Part shown: positions 24,993 to 35,009 of the stretch, in pieces
Layout: every line of letters starts with the position of its first letter
Position numbering within the stretch: position 1 is the stretch's first letter
Assembly (NCBI GenBank): GCA_946480465.1
Contig: CAMLJY010000060.1
Location: 1-36,869 of the forward strand
Length of the DNA: 36,869 nt
Direction: 5' to 3'
DNA from: an uncultured Burkholderiales bacterium
GTDB taxonomy: Bacteria; Pseudomonadota; Gammaproteobacteria; Burkholderiales; Burkholderiaceae
Made by a program: the position numbers and the translations under genes
The notes under the pieces: model-generated
What the model saw: the letters and a program-made list of their open reading frames with translations, nothing else
The model's database searches: none
Told to the model about the DNA's origin: nothing

Positions 24993-27900
24993 GTGGGGGA
25001 CCACCGAGTTCCGTGCCTTCTTCGAGTCGGTGTGGGGTCACGCACCATTTGCCTGGCAGGCCGAGCTGGCACGCCAGGTGCTGGAAGCAGGCGGCGACCA
25101 AGCCGGTTGCTGGCCTGAGGCCATCGCCCTGCCCACGGCCTCGGGCAAGACCGCCTGCATGGACGTGGCGGTGTTCGCCTTGGCCGCCCAGGCAGGCCGG
25201 CTGGAGCGGGGCCAGCCCTTGAGCGCTCCGCGCCGCATCTGCTTCGTGGTCGACCGCCGCGTCATCGTCGACGAAGCCTTCGGGCGCGCACAGGCGCTCG
25301 CCGCGGCACTGGCCCAGGCCAGCAGCGGCATCGTGGCCGAGGTGGCTGCGCGCCTGCGAGCTCTCAGTGGATGTGCTCTGCCGCTGGCCGTGCAGTCCCT
25401 TCGCGGAGGCCAACCGCGCGCTGACGATTGGGCCGCGACGCCGTTGCAGCCCACCATCATCACCAGCACGGTGGACCAAGTGGGCTCGCGGCTGCTGTTT
25501 CGCGCCTACGGTCCCTGGCCCGGCATGTGGCCAGTTCATGCCGGGCTGATTGGCAACGATGCCCTCATCTTGCTGGACGAAGCGCACTGCGCCCAACCCA
25601 TGCTGCAGACACTGCGCTCGGTACGCCGCTACCGATCCTGGGCAGACCAGCCACTGCCGGCGCCCTTCGAAGTGACCGTGCTCAGCGCCACGCCGCCGGG
25701 TGAGGCTGTGAAGGTCTTTCACGATGAGTCGGACCAGCGGCGAAACCCCGCCCACCCGCTGGGCCGGCGCCAGTTGGCGAGCAAGCCGGCTCGACTGGTG
25801 TTGGCCGACAAGGCCAAGGGCAGCAACGCCGCACGACGGCGGGCCGAGTTGGCCGCCAGGTTGGCCGCTGAAGCACTCCAACTGGCCGGCCATCCCATTG
25901 CTGGCCTCGGAAGCCGGCCGGCCGTGGTGGTGTTTTGCAATCGCGTGGATACAGCGCGCCAGGTGGCCGATCTGCTGCGCAAGGATGCAGCCCACGTGCA
26001 CCTGCTGACCGGACGCATGCGCCCGATCGACAAGGACGATGTGATCGCATCCGCACTGGAGCCGCTTGCTTCCCGCCACGCCGATCAGCGCAGGCTCGAA
26101 GCCCCCACCTTCGTGGTCGCCACGCAAACGCTCGAAGTGGGCGCCGACCTGGACCTCGATCTGCTCGTGTCCGAATGCGCCAGCCTGGACGCGCTGCGTC
26201 AGCGGTTTGGACGGTTGAACCGCGGTGGCCGCGCGATCACGGCACAAGCCGTGGTTGTGGCAGCAGCCCATGACGCCGAGGCCGGCAGCAACGATCCGGT
26301 GTACGGCGCTGCGCTGGCCACGACCTGGGCCTGGCTGCAGCAGCAGGCTCAACAACGGCCGGAGCGCACGCTCGACTTCGGCATCGCCGCCCTGGAGCAG
26401 GTGCTGCCGTCCGGCGAAGTGCTCGCGGCCATGAATGCACCCGCGCCTCAGTCCCCTACCCTGTTGCCGGCGCATCTGGATGTGCTGGTGCAAACGGCCC
26501 CGGTGCCGGAGCCAACGCCCGACATCGCGCTGTTCCTGCACGGCCCCCGCAGCGGCCCAGCGGATGTCCAGGTGTGCTGGCGATCGGATCTCGATCCATC
26601 GAGCCCCGCAAGTGCCTGGATCGAGGTGCTGTTGCGATGCCCGCCCTCGGCACCCGAGTGCTTGCCGGTGCCGTTTGCCCAGGCTCGCCGCTGGCTCGAC
26701 AACCTACCGGCTGCCGCTGGCGCCGACCTGGAGGGTCACCCGGAAGACGATGCAGACGACGCACGCACCACCCGATCGGCGCAGCCCGCGCCGGCGCGAC
26801 ATGCACTGCGCTGGCGGGGCCGCGATGCGAGCGAACGAATCGAGGGCGGCGGCGCACTGCGGCCGGGTGACGTGCTGGTGCTGCCGGCCCAGGCCGGTGG
26901 CTTCGATGAACTCGGCACGCTGGGTGCCGAGCCGGTCGCCGACTGGGGTGACCGGGCCCATGCAGCGATGCGCCGCAGTGCCGTGCTGCGCCTGCACGCC
27001 AGCGTGCTGGCGCAATGGCCTGAGGGCCCCGAGCGCCAGGAACTCGATGAGCTGGTGAGCAGCGGTGCCGCGGCGTGGGAAGAAGACCCGGTGGCCTTTG
27101 CGAAAGCACTGAAGGCGGCCCTGCGGACCTGGGCGCAAGCGCTGGAATCAGACGAAAAGTGGCGCTGGCTGCATGCGCTGGTGATACAGGCAGCGGACTC
27201 GGCCCGACTCGAACGCGCGCTGGTGCCACACCCTTGCGGAGGCTGGATCATCGAATTGCGGCATACGCCCGTCATGACAAGCCAGCACGGCATCCAGGCC
27301 GCAGCGGCCTTCTTTGGGGACGAAGACGATGCCGCATCGTCGGGCCACTTCAGGTCACTGCTGATCGAACCGCAGAACGATGGCCACAGCCACTTGGGCG
27401 GCGTGGCCGCACTGGCACAGCACTATGCCCAGCGCTGCGGACTGCCCGCGCCACTGGTGGACGCGGTACGGCGTGCAGGTGCCGGTCACGATCTGGGCAA
27501 GTCAGACCCTCGGTTCCAGGCTTGGCTGCGCAACGGCACGCCCTGGGTCAGTGGCCCGCTGCTGGCCAAATCCGCCGAGCTGCCGCAAGGTCGGCAAGAG
27601 AACCAAGCAGCCCGTGAACGAGCAGGCTACCCCGAGGGAGGGCGGCATGAACTGCTCTCCGTCCGGCTGCTGGAGTCGTGGCCGGAGGCCTTGCCCCAAG
27701 ACCCGGACCTGCGCGAATTGGTGTTGCACCTCGTCGAAAGCCATCACGGCCACTGCCGGCCACTGGCCCCTGTGGTGCTGGACCCCCAACCCATCGAGGT
27801 GACGCTTGCCGTTGATGGCCAGATCTTGCGCGCCAGCAGTGATACGAGGCTGGAGCGGTTGGACGCTGGCCCAGCGGACCGCTTCTGGCGTCTCACGCGG

Positions 27901-28005
27901 CGCTATGGCTGGTGGGGCCTGGCATGGCTCGAAGCCTTGCTCCGCCTGGCCGACCACCGCCGCAGTGAGTGGGAACAACAGCAAAGTCGGAAGGCAACCG
28001 AATGA
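24985..28005 (+). CDS. cas3: Cas3 helicase-nuclease with C-terminal HD domain (type I-G)
   Basis: The effector that unwinds and degrades target DNA. The helicase part comes first: Walker A LPTASGKT at about 49-56, DEAH at 198-201 (ILLDEAHCAQP), and RQRFGRLNRGGR near 410, the late helicase motif. The HD nuclease lies at the C terminus, the order typical of type I-G: SHLGGVAALAQHY, then HD at 835-836 (GAGHDLGKSD), then SHHGHCRPL. The protein has 1006 residues. GGAGG lies before the ATG at 24985, which is inside the last 8 bp of csb2, and the stop overlaps csb3 by 4 bp. All catalytic motifs look intact, so interference should be functional. Confidence 0.92.
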   Translation: MSEWGTTEFRAFFESVWGHAPFAWQAELARQVLEAGGDQAGCWPEAIALPTASGKTACMDVAVFALAAQAGRLERGQPLSAPRRICFVVDRRVIVDEAFGRAQALAAALAQASSGIVAEVAARLRALSGCALPLAVQSLRGGQPRADDWAATPLQPTIITSTVDQVGSRLLFRAYGPWPGMWPVHAGLIGNDALILLDEAHCAQPMLQTLRSVRRYRSWADQPLPAPFEVTVLSATPPGEAVKVFHDESDQRRNPAHPLGRRQLASKPARLVLADKAKGSNAARRRAELAARLAAEALQLAGHPIAGLGSRPAVVVFCNRVDTARQVADLLRKDAAHVHLLTGRMRPIDKDDVIASALEPLASRHADQRRLEAPTFVVATQTLEVGADLDLDLLVSECASLDALRQRFGRLNRGGRAITAQAVVVAAAHDAEAGSNDPVYGAALATTWAWLQQQAQQRPERTLDFGIAALEQVLPSGEVLAAMNAPAPQSPTLLPAHLDVLVQTAPVPEPTPDIALFLHGPRSGPADVQVCWRSDLDPSSPASAWIEVLLRCPPSAPECLPVPFAQARRWLDNLPAAAGADLEGHPEDDADDARTTRSAQPAPARHALRWRGRDASERIEGGGALRPGDVLVLPAQAGGFDELGTLGAEPVADWGDRAHAAMRRSAVLRLHASVLAQWPEGPERQELDELVSSGAAAWEEDPVAFAKALKAALRTWAQALESDEKWRWLHALVIQAADSARLERALVPHPCGGWIIELRHTPVMTSQHGIQAAAAFFGDEDDAASSGHFRSLLIEPQNDGHSHLGGVAALAQHYAQRCGLPAPLVDAVRRAGAGHDLGKSDPRFQAWLRNGTPWVSGPLLAKSAELPQGRQENQAARERAGYPEGGRHELLSVRLLESWPEALPQDPDLRELVLHLVESHHGHCRPLAPVVLDPQPIEVTLAVDGQILRASSDTRLERLDAGPADRFWRLTRRYGWWGLAWLEALLRLADHRRSEWEQQQSRKATE

Positions 28006-28982
28006 GCGAATTTCAACTGACGGGCTTGCGCGCGGACAACCCTTTGGGCTTTCTGGCCGCAGTAGGCACCTTCCGCACGGCGGCCGGTGCTCATGGCGCC
28101 CAGGCCGTGCACATGCGCTGGGCGGTGAACAACGGCGCCTGGTCGCCCCTCTTGCGCATCGGCCCTGCGGGCAGTGAAGGAGACGGCAGCGAACAGGGCG
28201 CGCCAAGGTCTGAAGCAGAGTTGGTGGACCGCCTGGACTTGATCCTGAAGGGCTCCACCGGCCGCTCGGCCTTCGACATTGGTGACGACCTGACGCTCAG
28301 TCCCGCAGCGCTGCGCTCAGTAAGCCAAAAAGCGGCATTCGAGGCCCAGCCCCAGGCCCGCGACTTTGCGGATTTCATCGCGGCATTCGGCTGCGACGCG
28401 GTGGAAGCGATCGAGAACGGCAAGCCGAGCGGCAAGATGGCCGATACCGCCTTTCGAACGATGAGCGGCGCGGGCCATCAGCATTTTCTCGGCTTCATGC
28501 GAACCTTGACCGAAGACTGCACGCCTGCCCACCTGCTGCGCGCACTGTTCTCACCGTGGCGCTATGACGATCCGCAGGAGGCGCACACCCTGCGCTGGGA
28601 TCCGATGGACGATGTGCGCTACGCGCTGCGCTGGCGCGACTCCAGCGGCGATCCCGAACGCAAGCGGGGTGGAGCCATGTGGGGTGCCAATCGCCTCGCC
28701 ATCGAGGCCCTGCCCATGTTTCCCACGATGCCAATCGAACGCAACGAATTGGCCACGACCGGATTCTCCAGTTCACGAAAAGAAGGAACCCACTGGACCT
28801 GGCCGGTCTGGACCGGTTGGTGCTCTGTCGATGTGGTGCGATCGATGCTCGCACTGCAGCAGTTGCAGGCGCATCACCCGCCCCGCGCCCAACTCGCACG
28901 CATGGGAGTCGCGGAAGTGTTCCGTTGCCAGCGCATACGCCAAGGCAAGTACCGCAACCTGACGCCGGCCCTGTCCGTGTGA
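28002..28982 (+). CDS. csb3: Type I-G CRISPR protein Csb3 (Cas8-like subunit)
   Basis: A 326-residue protein opening FQLTGLRADNPLGFLAAVGTFR, the N-terminal signature of the Csb3/Csx17-like large-subunit families. The short length and position after cas3 fit Csb3 (also called cas8u2) rather than the longer Csx17. No Csx17 gene is in the window, so this locus belongs to the csb1-csb2-csb3 variant of type I-G. By analogy with Cas8 it would recognise the PAM and recruit Cas3; this is an inference. GGAAGG precedes the start, which overlaps the cas3 stop (ATGA). It ends the interference half of the operon, 89 bp before cas4-cas1. Confidence 0.8.
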   Translation: MSEFQLTGLRADNPLGFLAAVGTFRTAAGAHGAQAVHMRWAVNNGAWSPLLRIGPAGSEGDGSEQGAPRSEAELVDRLDLILKGSTGRSAFDIGDDLTLSPAALRSVSQKAAFEAQPQARDFADFIAAFGCDAVEAIENGKPSGKMADTAFRTMSGAGHQHFLGFMRTLTEDCTPAHLLRALFSPWRYDDPQEAHTLRWDPMDDVRYALRWRDSSGDPERKRGGAMWGANRLAIEALPMFPTMPIERNELATTGFSSSRKEGTHWTWPVWTGWCSVDVVRSMLALQQLQAHHPPRAQLARMGVAEVFRCQRIRQGKYRNLTPALSV

Positions 28983-29071
28983 TCGCTGAAGCGGAAAGGC
29001 GCGGTTCCGTCAGCATCCCGCAGTTCACGCGTTTCATGCTCCGTTGGCCCCCACACCCGTCGGTAGCCACC

Positions 29072-30841
29072 ATGTCAAGCGATACAAGCCACACACCGGC
29101 CGGAAGCGAACTGGCTGCGCCAACTCGCAACCAGACCCCCCTCCCCCTCGACGCCCCACCCCTGCCCGCCGGCACCCCGCACCTGCCGGCGCGCATGCTC
29201 AACGAGTACGTCTACTGCCCCCGCCTGGCCTACCTGGAATGGGTGCAGGGCGAGTGGGCCGAGTCGGCGGACACGGCCGACGGCAAGCATGTGCACCGGC
29301 GCGTCGACAAGCGCAGCGGCACGCCGCCGGATCCCTCGGCGCCCGAAGAAGCAGCCGCACCAGTCATCCACGTCCGCTCCATCGAACTATCGTCCGATGT
29401 ACTTGGCATCGTCGCCCGGCTGGACCTGGCCGAGTTCGAAGGCCGCCGCGCCGTGCCGGTGGACTACAAGCGCGGCAAGCGGCCCCACGTAGCGCGCGGC
29501 GCCTACGAGCCCGAACGCGTGCAGCTCTGCGCCCAGGCGCTGCTGCTGGAAGAGCACGGTTACGAGGTGCCGGAAGGCGTGCTGTACTTCGCCGCCTCGC
29601 GCGAGCGGGTGAAGGTGGAGTTCGATGCGGAGCTGCGCGCCGCCACGCGTGAGGCCGCCGCCGGCTTGCGCCTGGTGGCCATGGGCGGGCAGATGCCGCC
29701 GCCGCTGGAGAACAGCCCCAAGTGCCCGCGCTGCTCGCTGGCCCCCATCTGCCTGCCCGACGAGCTGCACTACCTGCGCACCCAGGAAACGCCACCGCGG
29801 CCGCTGGCGGTGGGGCAGGCGCCTGCATTGCCGATGTACGTGCAGGCACGCGGCGCCAAGGTGGCCAAGAAGGGCGACGTGCTGGAGATCTCGGTCGACG
29901 ACGAGAAGGCCGGCACCGCCCGCCTCATGGACGTTTCGCAGCTGGTGCTGCAAGGCGGCGTCTACCTCACCGGCCCGGCCCTGCACGAGCTGATGGCGCG
30001 CGAGATCCCCGTCACCTGGCTCTCACACGGCGGCTGGTTCCTCGGCCACACCGTGAGTTTGGGCCACAAGAACGTCGAACTGCGCTCGGCGCAGTTCCGC
30101 GCCAGCTTCGATCCGCGCCGGTGCCTGCAGCTGGCGCGGGACCTCGTGGCGGCCAAGATCCGCAACCAACGCACGCTGCTGCGCCGCAACTGGAAGCGCG
30201 GCGATTTGCCCGAGCGGCTGCTGTCCGAGTTCCGCAATGACATCGACGCGGCAGAACGCGCGCACGACCTGCCGCAACTGCTGGGCGCCGAAGGCAACGC
30301 GGCGGCGCGCTATTTCCGCCACTTCCACGAGATGCTGTCATTGCCGGAAGGGGAAGACCGCGCGGACTGGGCCTTCGATTTCGAGCGCCGCACCCGCCGT
30401 CCACCCACCGACCCGGTGAACGCATTGCTGTCCTACGCCTACTCGCTGCTCACGCGCAGCGTGGCCGTCACGCTCACTGCCGTGGGCTTCGATGCGTATC
30501 GTGGCTTCTACCACCAGTCGCGCTACGGCAAGCCGGCACTGGCGCTGGACGTGATGGAGCCCTTCCGCCCGCTGATCGCCGATTCGGTGGTGCTGACCGC
30601 GATCAACAACGGCGAGATCGGCCCCGCTGACTTCGTGCGCGCCGCAGGCGCCGTGAACCTGAACGAACGCGGGCGCCGCGCCTTCATCGCCGCCTTCGAG
30701 CGCCGCATGAGCCAGGAGATCACGCACCCCCTGTTCGGCTACGCCGCGCAGTACCGGCAGATCGTGGAAATCCAGTGCCGCCTTCTTGGCCGGCACTTGA
30801 TGGGCGAAGTGGACCGCTACCCGAACTTCACGACACGATGA
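29072..30841 (+). CDS. cas4-cas1: Cas4-Cas1 fusion protein (type I-G adaptation)
   Basis: A 589-residue fusion, characteristic of type I-G. Residues 41-235 are Cas4: C49 (NEYVYCPRLAYLEW), H73 or H75, D118, VDYKRGK with D131 and K133, and C218, C221 and C227 (KCPRCSLAPIC). Together they give the four iron-sulphur cysteines and the RecB-type nuclease. Residues 252-589 are Cas1 integrase: E407 in LLGAEGNAARYF, H481 in YHQSRYGKPAL, and D493 and E496 in ALDVMEPF. Cas4 trims prespacers and selects the PAM, Cas1 integrates. The start at 29072 is uncertain; an ATG at 29036 is in frame. The stop overlaps cas2 by 4 bp. Adaptation looks intact. Confidence 0.92.
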   Translation: MSSDTSHTPAGSELAAPTRNQTPLPLDAPPLPAGTPHLPARMLNEYVYCPRLAYLEWVQGEWAESADTADGKHVHRRVDKRSGTPPDPSAPEEAAAPVIHVRSIELSSDVLGIVARLDLAEFEGRRAVPVDYKRGKRPHVARGAYEPERVQLCAQALLLEEHGYEVPEGVLYFAASRERVKVEFDAELRAATREAAAGLRLVAMGGQMPPPLENSPKCPRCSLAPICLPDELHYLRTQETPPRPLAVGQAPALPMYVQARGAKVAKKGDVLEISVDDEKAGTARLMDVSQLVLQGGVYLTGPALHELMAREIPVTWLSHGGWFLGHTVSLGHKNVELRSAQFRASFDPRRCLQLARDLVAAKIRNQRTLLRRNWKRGDLPERLLSEFRNDIDAAERAHDLPQLLGAEGNAAARYFRHFHEMLSLPEGEDRADWAFDFERRTRRPPTDPVNALLSYAYSLLTRSVAVTLTAVGFDAYRGFYHQSRYGKPALALDVMEPFRPLIADSVVLTAINNGEIGPADFVRAAGAVNLNERGRRAFIAAFERRMSQEITHPLFGYAAQYRQIVEIQCRLLGRHLMGEVDRYPNFTTR

Positions 30842-31134
30842 GCGACGAGCACCTGTACGTCGTCACGTACGACATCGCGGACGAGAAGCGCTGGCGCGCC
30901 ATCTTCCGCCTGATGCACGGCTACGGCGAGTGGTTGCAACTGTCAGTCTTCCAATGCCGCCTGAGCCGGCGGCGCCATGTGGAGCTGTTGAGCCGCTTGA
31001 CGAACACGATCTCCGCCACCGACGATCACGTACTGGTGGTGGACCTGGGTCCGGCGGAGAACGTCGAGCCCCGGGTACACAGCCTGGGCAAGCGCACGTT
31101 CACCGGCATCGAGCGTGCGCCCGTGATCGTCTGA
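30838..31134 (+). CDS. cas2: Cas2
   Basis: A 98-residue Cas2, the structural dimer that bridges two Cas1 dimers during spacer integration. The ferredoxin-like start LYVVTYDIADEKRWRAIFRLM places the conserved aspartate at D12 (TYD). WLQLSVFQCRLSRRRHVEL follows in the second half of the fold. It begins in the ATGA overlap with cas4-cas1 and ends 241 bp before the first repeat, so the array leader is directly downstream. Confidence 0.93.
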   Translation: MSDEHLYVVTYDIADEKRWRAIFRLMHGYGEWLQLSVFQCRLSRRRHVELLSRLTNTISATDDHVLVVDLGPAENVEPRVHSLGKRTFTGIERAPVIV

Positions 31135-31375
31135 CCGCCGGCCCAGCACCGACCGCCCGACCCCGCGGGTCCGCCGGTCGCGGCAAGCGAGCGCTTCGGT
31201 GCCGGCCCCCGCCGCCGACAGCGCTCGCACAAGGCCAACTCTTTGAAAACTCGACACTTTTCGATCGAAGCGCCGAACGGGAAAGGCGACCCCGTGGCGG
31301 CGCTGTCGCGGATTCGGCCGAGCCCTCGCGGTGCTGCGGCAGAATCCGCGCCGTTCCTTCGTTTGCGAAGGGGCT
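31135..31375 (+). promoter_or_regulatory. CRISPR leader
   Basis: The gap between cas2 and the first repeat. Its middle (about 31240-31265) is locally A/T-rich in a very GC-rich background, which suits an array promoter. An 8-bp inverted repeat is at 31187-31194 and 31221-31228. A perfect hairpin CCTTCG-TTTG-CGAAGG (31356-31371) sits four bases before the first repeat. It is called the leader because the repeats at the far end are the degenerate ones. Confidence 0.7.
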
Positions 31376-34300
31376 CCCTTCCGAGGCGATTGCGCCTCGG
31401 CCTCATTGAAGCGGTGGCAGGGGCTGTCCGTGTGGCTGGACGACAAACCCTTCCGAGGCGATTGCGCCTCGGCCTCATTGAAGCCCGCCGCCCCATCAGC
31501 CAGGAAGGAAGACCAATCGTCCCTTCCGAGGCGATTGCGCCTCGGCCTCATTGAAGCCGTTTGTGGCTGCGGACCGCAGGTGCGCGGCGATGCCCTTCCG
31601 AGGCGATTGCGCCTCGGCCTCATTGAAGCGTGGTCTGCCCGGTCAGCTGGCCGATCTGGGCACCGGTCCCTTCCGAGGCGATTGCGCCTCGGCCTCATTG
31701 AAGCCGCGCGTCCCAGGTCCACTGCCACACCGGTTCGCCGGGCCCTTCCGAGGCGATTGCGCCTCGGCCTCATTGAAGCCTCACCATTCCACCGGACCGG
31801 AGCGGCCTTGGACTTCCCTTCCGAGGCGATTGCGCCTCGGCCTCATTGAAGCGCCACCACGGGCAGCGAGGAAAAGCTCAAGAACACGGTCCCTTCCGAG
31901 GCGATTGCGCCTCGGCCTCATTGAAGCACCGCTCGGCAACGTCTGGCCGATAGTCAGCCAACGACCCCTTCCGAGGCGATTGCGCCTCGGCCTCATTGAA
32001 GCTGCGCAAATTGGTGTCGATCAGGCGGTTTTCGGCGTCCCTTCCGAGGCGATTGCGCCTCGGCCTCATTGAAGCACGGAACGCGGCATCGTGGACCACT
32101 CCGACCCGTCGCCCTTCCGAGGCGATTGCGCCTCGGCCTCATTGAAGCTAGCCGCTCGCGACCGGCGCGGCCACGCTGTAGCCCCCCTTCCGAGGCGATT
32201 GCGCCTCGGCCTCATTGAAGCGCGCCGCTCAGGTCCGCGTCGCGCAGGTCCGCGCCTATCCCTTCCGAGGCGATTGCGCCTCGGCCTCATTGAAGCGGCG
32301 CGAATGCCGGCAGGACTACAGGACTACATGATCAGCGGGCCCCTTCCGAGGCGATTGCGCCTCGGCCTCATTGAAGCTCGATACGAAGCGAAATGCCATC
32401 CGGCCTGTTCACGCCCTTCCGAGGCGATTGCGCCTCGGCCTCATTGAAGCCTGCCGTCGCGCGATCGGAGCGCCAGATTTGTCGCCCCTTCCGAGGCGAT
32501 TGCGCCTCGGCCTCATTGAAGCGCGCGTACTGGCAGGCCGAAGCCACGGCAGCGACCGCCCTTCCGAGGCGATTGCGCCTCGGCCTCATTGAAGCGTGCC
32601 GCCCTTGATCGCGTTGAAGATCACGACCTCCCCTTCCGAGGCGATTGCGCCTCGGCCTCATTGAAGCTTGAAGGCTGCGCGCGCTTCAACGGGCTTCCCG
32701 CACCCCTTCCGAGGCGATTGCGCCTCGGCCTCATTGAAGCGATGTGTGCGATGACCACTTTGCATCGAAGTGGGCCGCCCTTCCGAGGCGATTGCGCCTC
32801 GGCCTCATTGAAGCGATGGATCTCGTCCACAGCCGATCGGGACGCTCATTCCCTTCCGAGGCGATTGCGCCTCGGCCTCATTGAAGCATGCGCGGCTTCC
32901 ACAGCAAGGCTCAGGCAGACGCCTGCCCTTCCGAGGCGATTGCGCCTCGGCCTCATTGAAGCAACGCGAACCTCGGCCAGCAATTGAGCATGTTCAACCC
33001 TTCCGAGGCGATTGCGCCTCGGCCTCATTGAAGCAGCCTCCGAATCCACGCAGCAGGCCTGGGGCCCACCCCTTCCGAGGCGATTGCGCCTCGGCCTCAT
33101 TGAAGCATGTCGCTCTTGACAGCCTGGATGACCGCGATGGCACCCTTCCGAGGCGATTGCGCCTCGGCCTCATTGAAGCTTGAAGGCTCCGCGCAGCGCC
33201 AGTACATTCGACGTCCCTTCCGAGGCGATTGCGCCTCGGCCTCATTGAAGCGTGCGCTCGTTCGTCGACTTCTCCGACGGCATCAGCCCCTTCCGAGGCG
33301 ATTGCGCCTCGGCCTCATTGAAGCCTTATGAGCGAAACCAAGGGCGACCCCGAAAAACTGCCCTTCCGAGGCGATTGCGCCTCGGCCTCATTGAAGCAAG
33401 TTGGCGCGCAGCGTGTTCGAGCGTCAGGAGGTGCCCTTCCGAGGCGATTGCGCCTCGGCCTCATTGAAGCGCCGCGCGCCACGCCCTTGTTGATGTGGAC
33501 TGGCAGCCCTTCCGAGGCGATTGCGCCTCGGCCTCATTGAAGCAGGTCAGTGATGCAGATTTCCTCGGGAAAAAGGATCCCTTCCGAGGCGATTGCGCCT
33601 CGGCCTCATTGAAGCGAGATCGCTTACCCGGACGGCGTGCTGCGCGCCTGGCCCTTCCGAGGCGATTGCGCCTCGGCCTCATTGAAGCCGGCGAGCGTGA
33701 CGAGGATTGAATGCCTCGGTTTAGCCCTTCCGAGGCGATTGCGCCTCGGCCTCATTGAAGCCCGTCGAACTTCAGGCCGGCGATCAGCGCCTCGTGACCC
33801 CTTCCGAGGCGATTGCGCCTCGGCCTCATTGAAGCGCTTCTCCAACAAGGTCTTCGCTGCCTACGATGCGTTCCCTTCCGAGGCGATTGCGCCTCGGCCT
33901 CATTGAAGCAGCGATCACCCCGCACTGACGGGTGAGAAACAGGGCGTCCCTTCCGAGGCGATTGCGCCTCGGCCTCATTGAAGCGCGCTTGTAGCCGCGC
34001 GCAAAATCCGGCGCACTGCCCCCTTCCGAGGCGATTGCGCCTCGGCCTCATTGAAGCGTGATCATCTTCACCGTCGACCGCGACGACGACTGGCCCTTCC
34101 GAGGCGATTGCGCCTCGGCCTCATTGAAGCCTGTGGAAGCCGCGCAGGTAGTACTTTGTCGCGCCCCCTTCCGAGGCGATTGCGCCTCGGCCTCATTGAA
34201 GCCCGACGGAGGAGCGCAACTGGGCCGTCGACCCCAGCCCTTCCGAGGCGATTGCGCCTCGGCCTCATTGAAGCCTCGAAGAGGATTTCGGGACGACCGC

Positions 34301-34972
34301 GCTGACCGCGACCCTTCCGAGGCGATTGCGCCTCGGCCTCATTGAAGCGCCTTCGTCGCGAAGAGCGTGTCGATGTCGCCCTCGACCCTTCCGAGGCGAT
34401 TGCGCCTCGGCCTCATTGAAGCCTGCCCTCATCGCCTGCGGGGTCGACCCAACGCAGCCCTTCCGAGGCGATTGCGCCTCGGCCTCATTGAAGCTGACCA
34501 CCCGCCCTCGTAGCCCTCCCACGTGACCATCCCTTCCGAGGCGATTGCGCCTCGGCCTCATTGAAGCTCGGTGAATCGAAGTTGGGTCAGCTCGATGCGC
34601 CCTTCCCTTCCGAGGCGATTGCGCCTCGGCCTCATTGAAGCATCGCGCGCCTGCTCGGCAATCTGGCCAAGCACTGGACCCCTTCCGAGGCGATTGCGCC
34701 TCGGCCTCATTGAAGCCCCGACACGGTGCCGGTACCCGAGGCCGGCAGCGCTCCCTTCCGAGGCGATTGCGCCTCGGCCTCATTGAAGCTTTGCCTTCGC
34801 CCCGCAAGCGGCGACGTAGGCGGCCCTTCCGAGGCGATTGCGCCTCGGCCTCATTGAAGCGCGGCGCATCCGCTCGGTGTGCTGCAGCGGCTGATCGCCC
34901 CTTCCGAGGCGATTGCGCCTCGGCCTCATTGAAGCTCCCTCCGAACTTCGTCTATTCGTTTCACGCCCGGAA

Positions 34973-35009
34973 CCCTTCCGAGGTGATTGCGCCTCGGCCT
35001 CATTGAAGC
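34973..35009 (+). repeat. Internal CRISPR repeat with a single C-to-T change
   Basis: The repeat has T at position 12 (GAGGTGATT instead of GAGGCGATT). The change turns a G-C pair near the top of the stem into G-T, so the hairpin is probably still formed. It is the only non-terminal variant I found. Confidence 0.85.

Noticed and set aside
32643..33220. Two spacers both beginning TTGAAGGCT, possibly duplicates
   Set aside because: They diverge completely after nine bases, so they are different spacers with a chance shared start.
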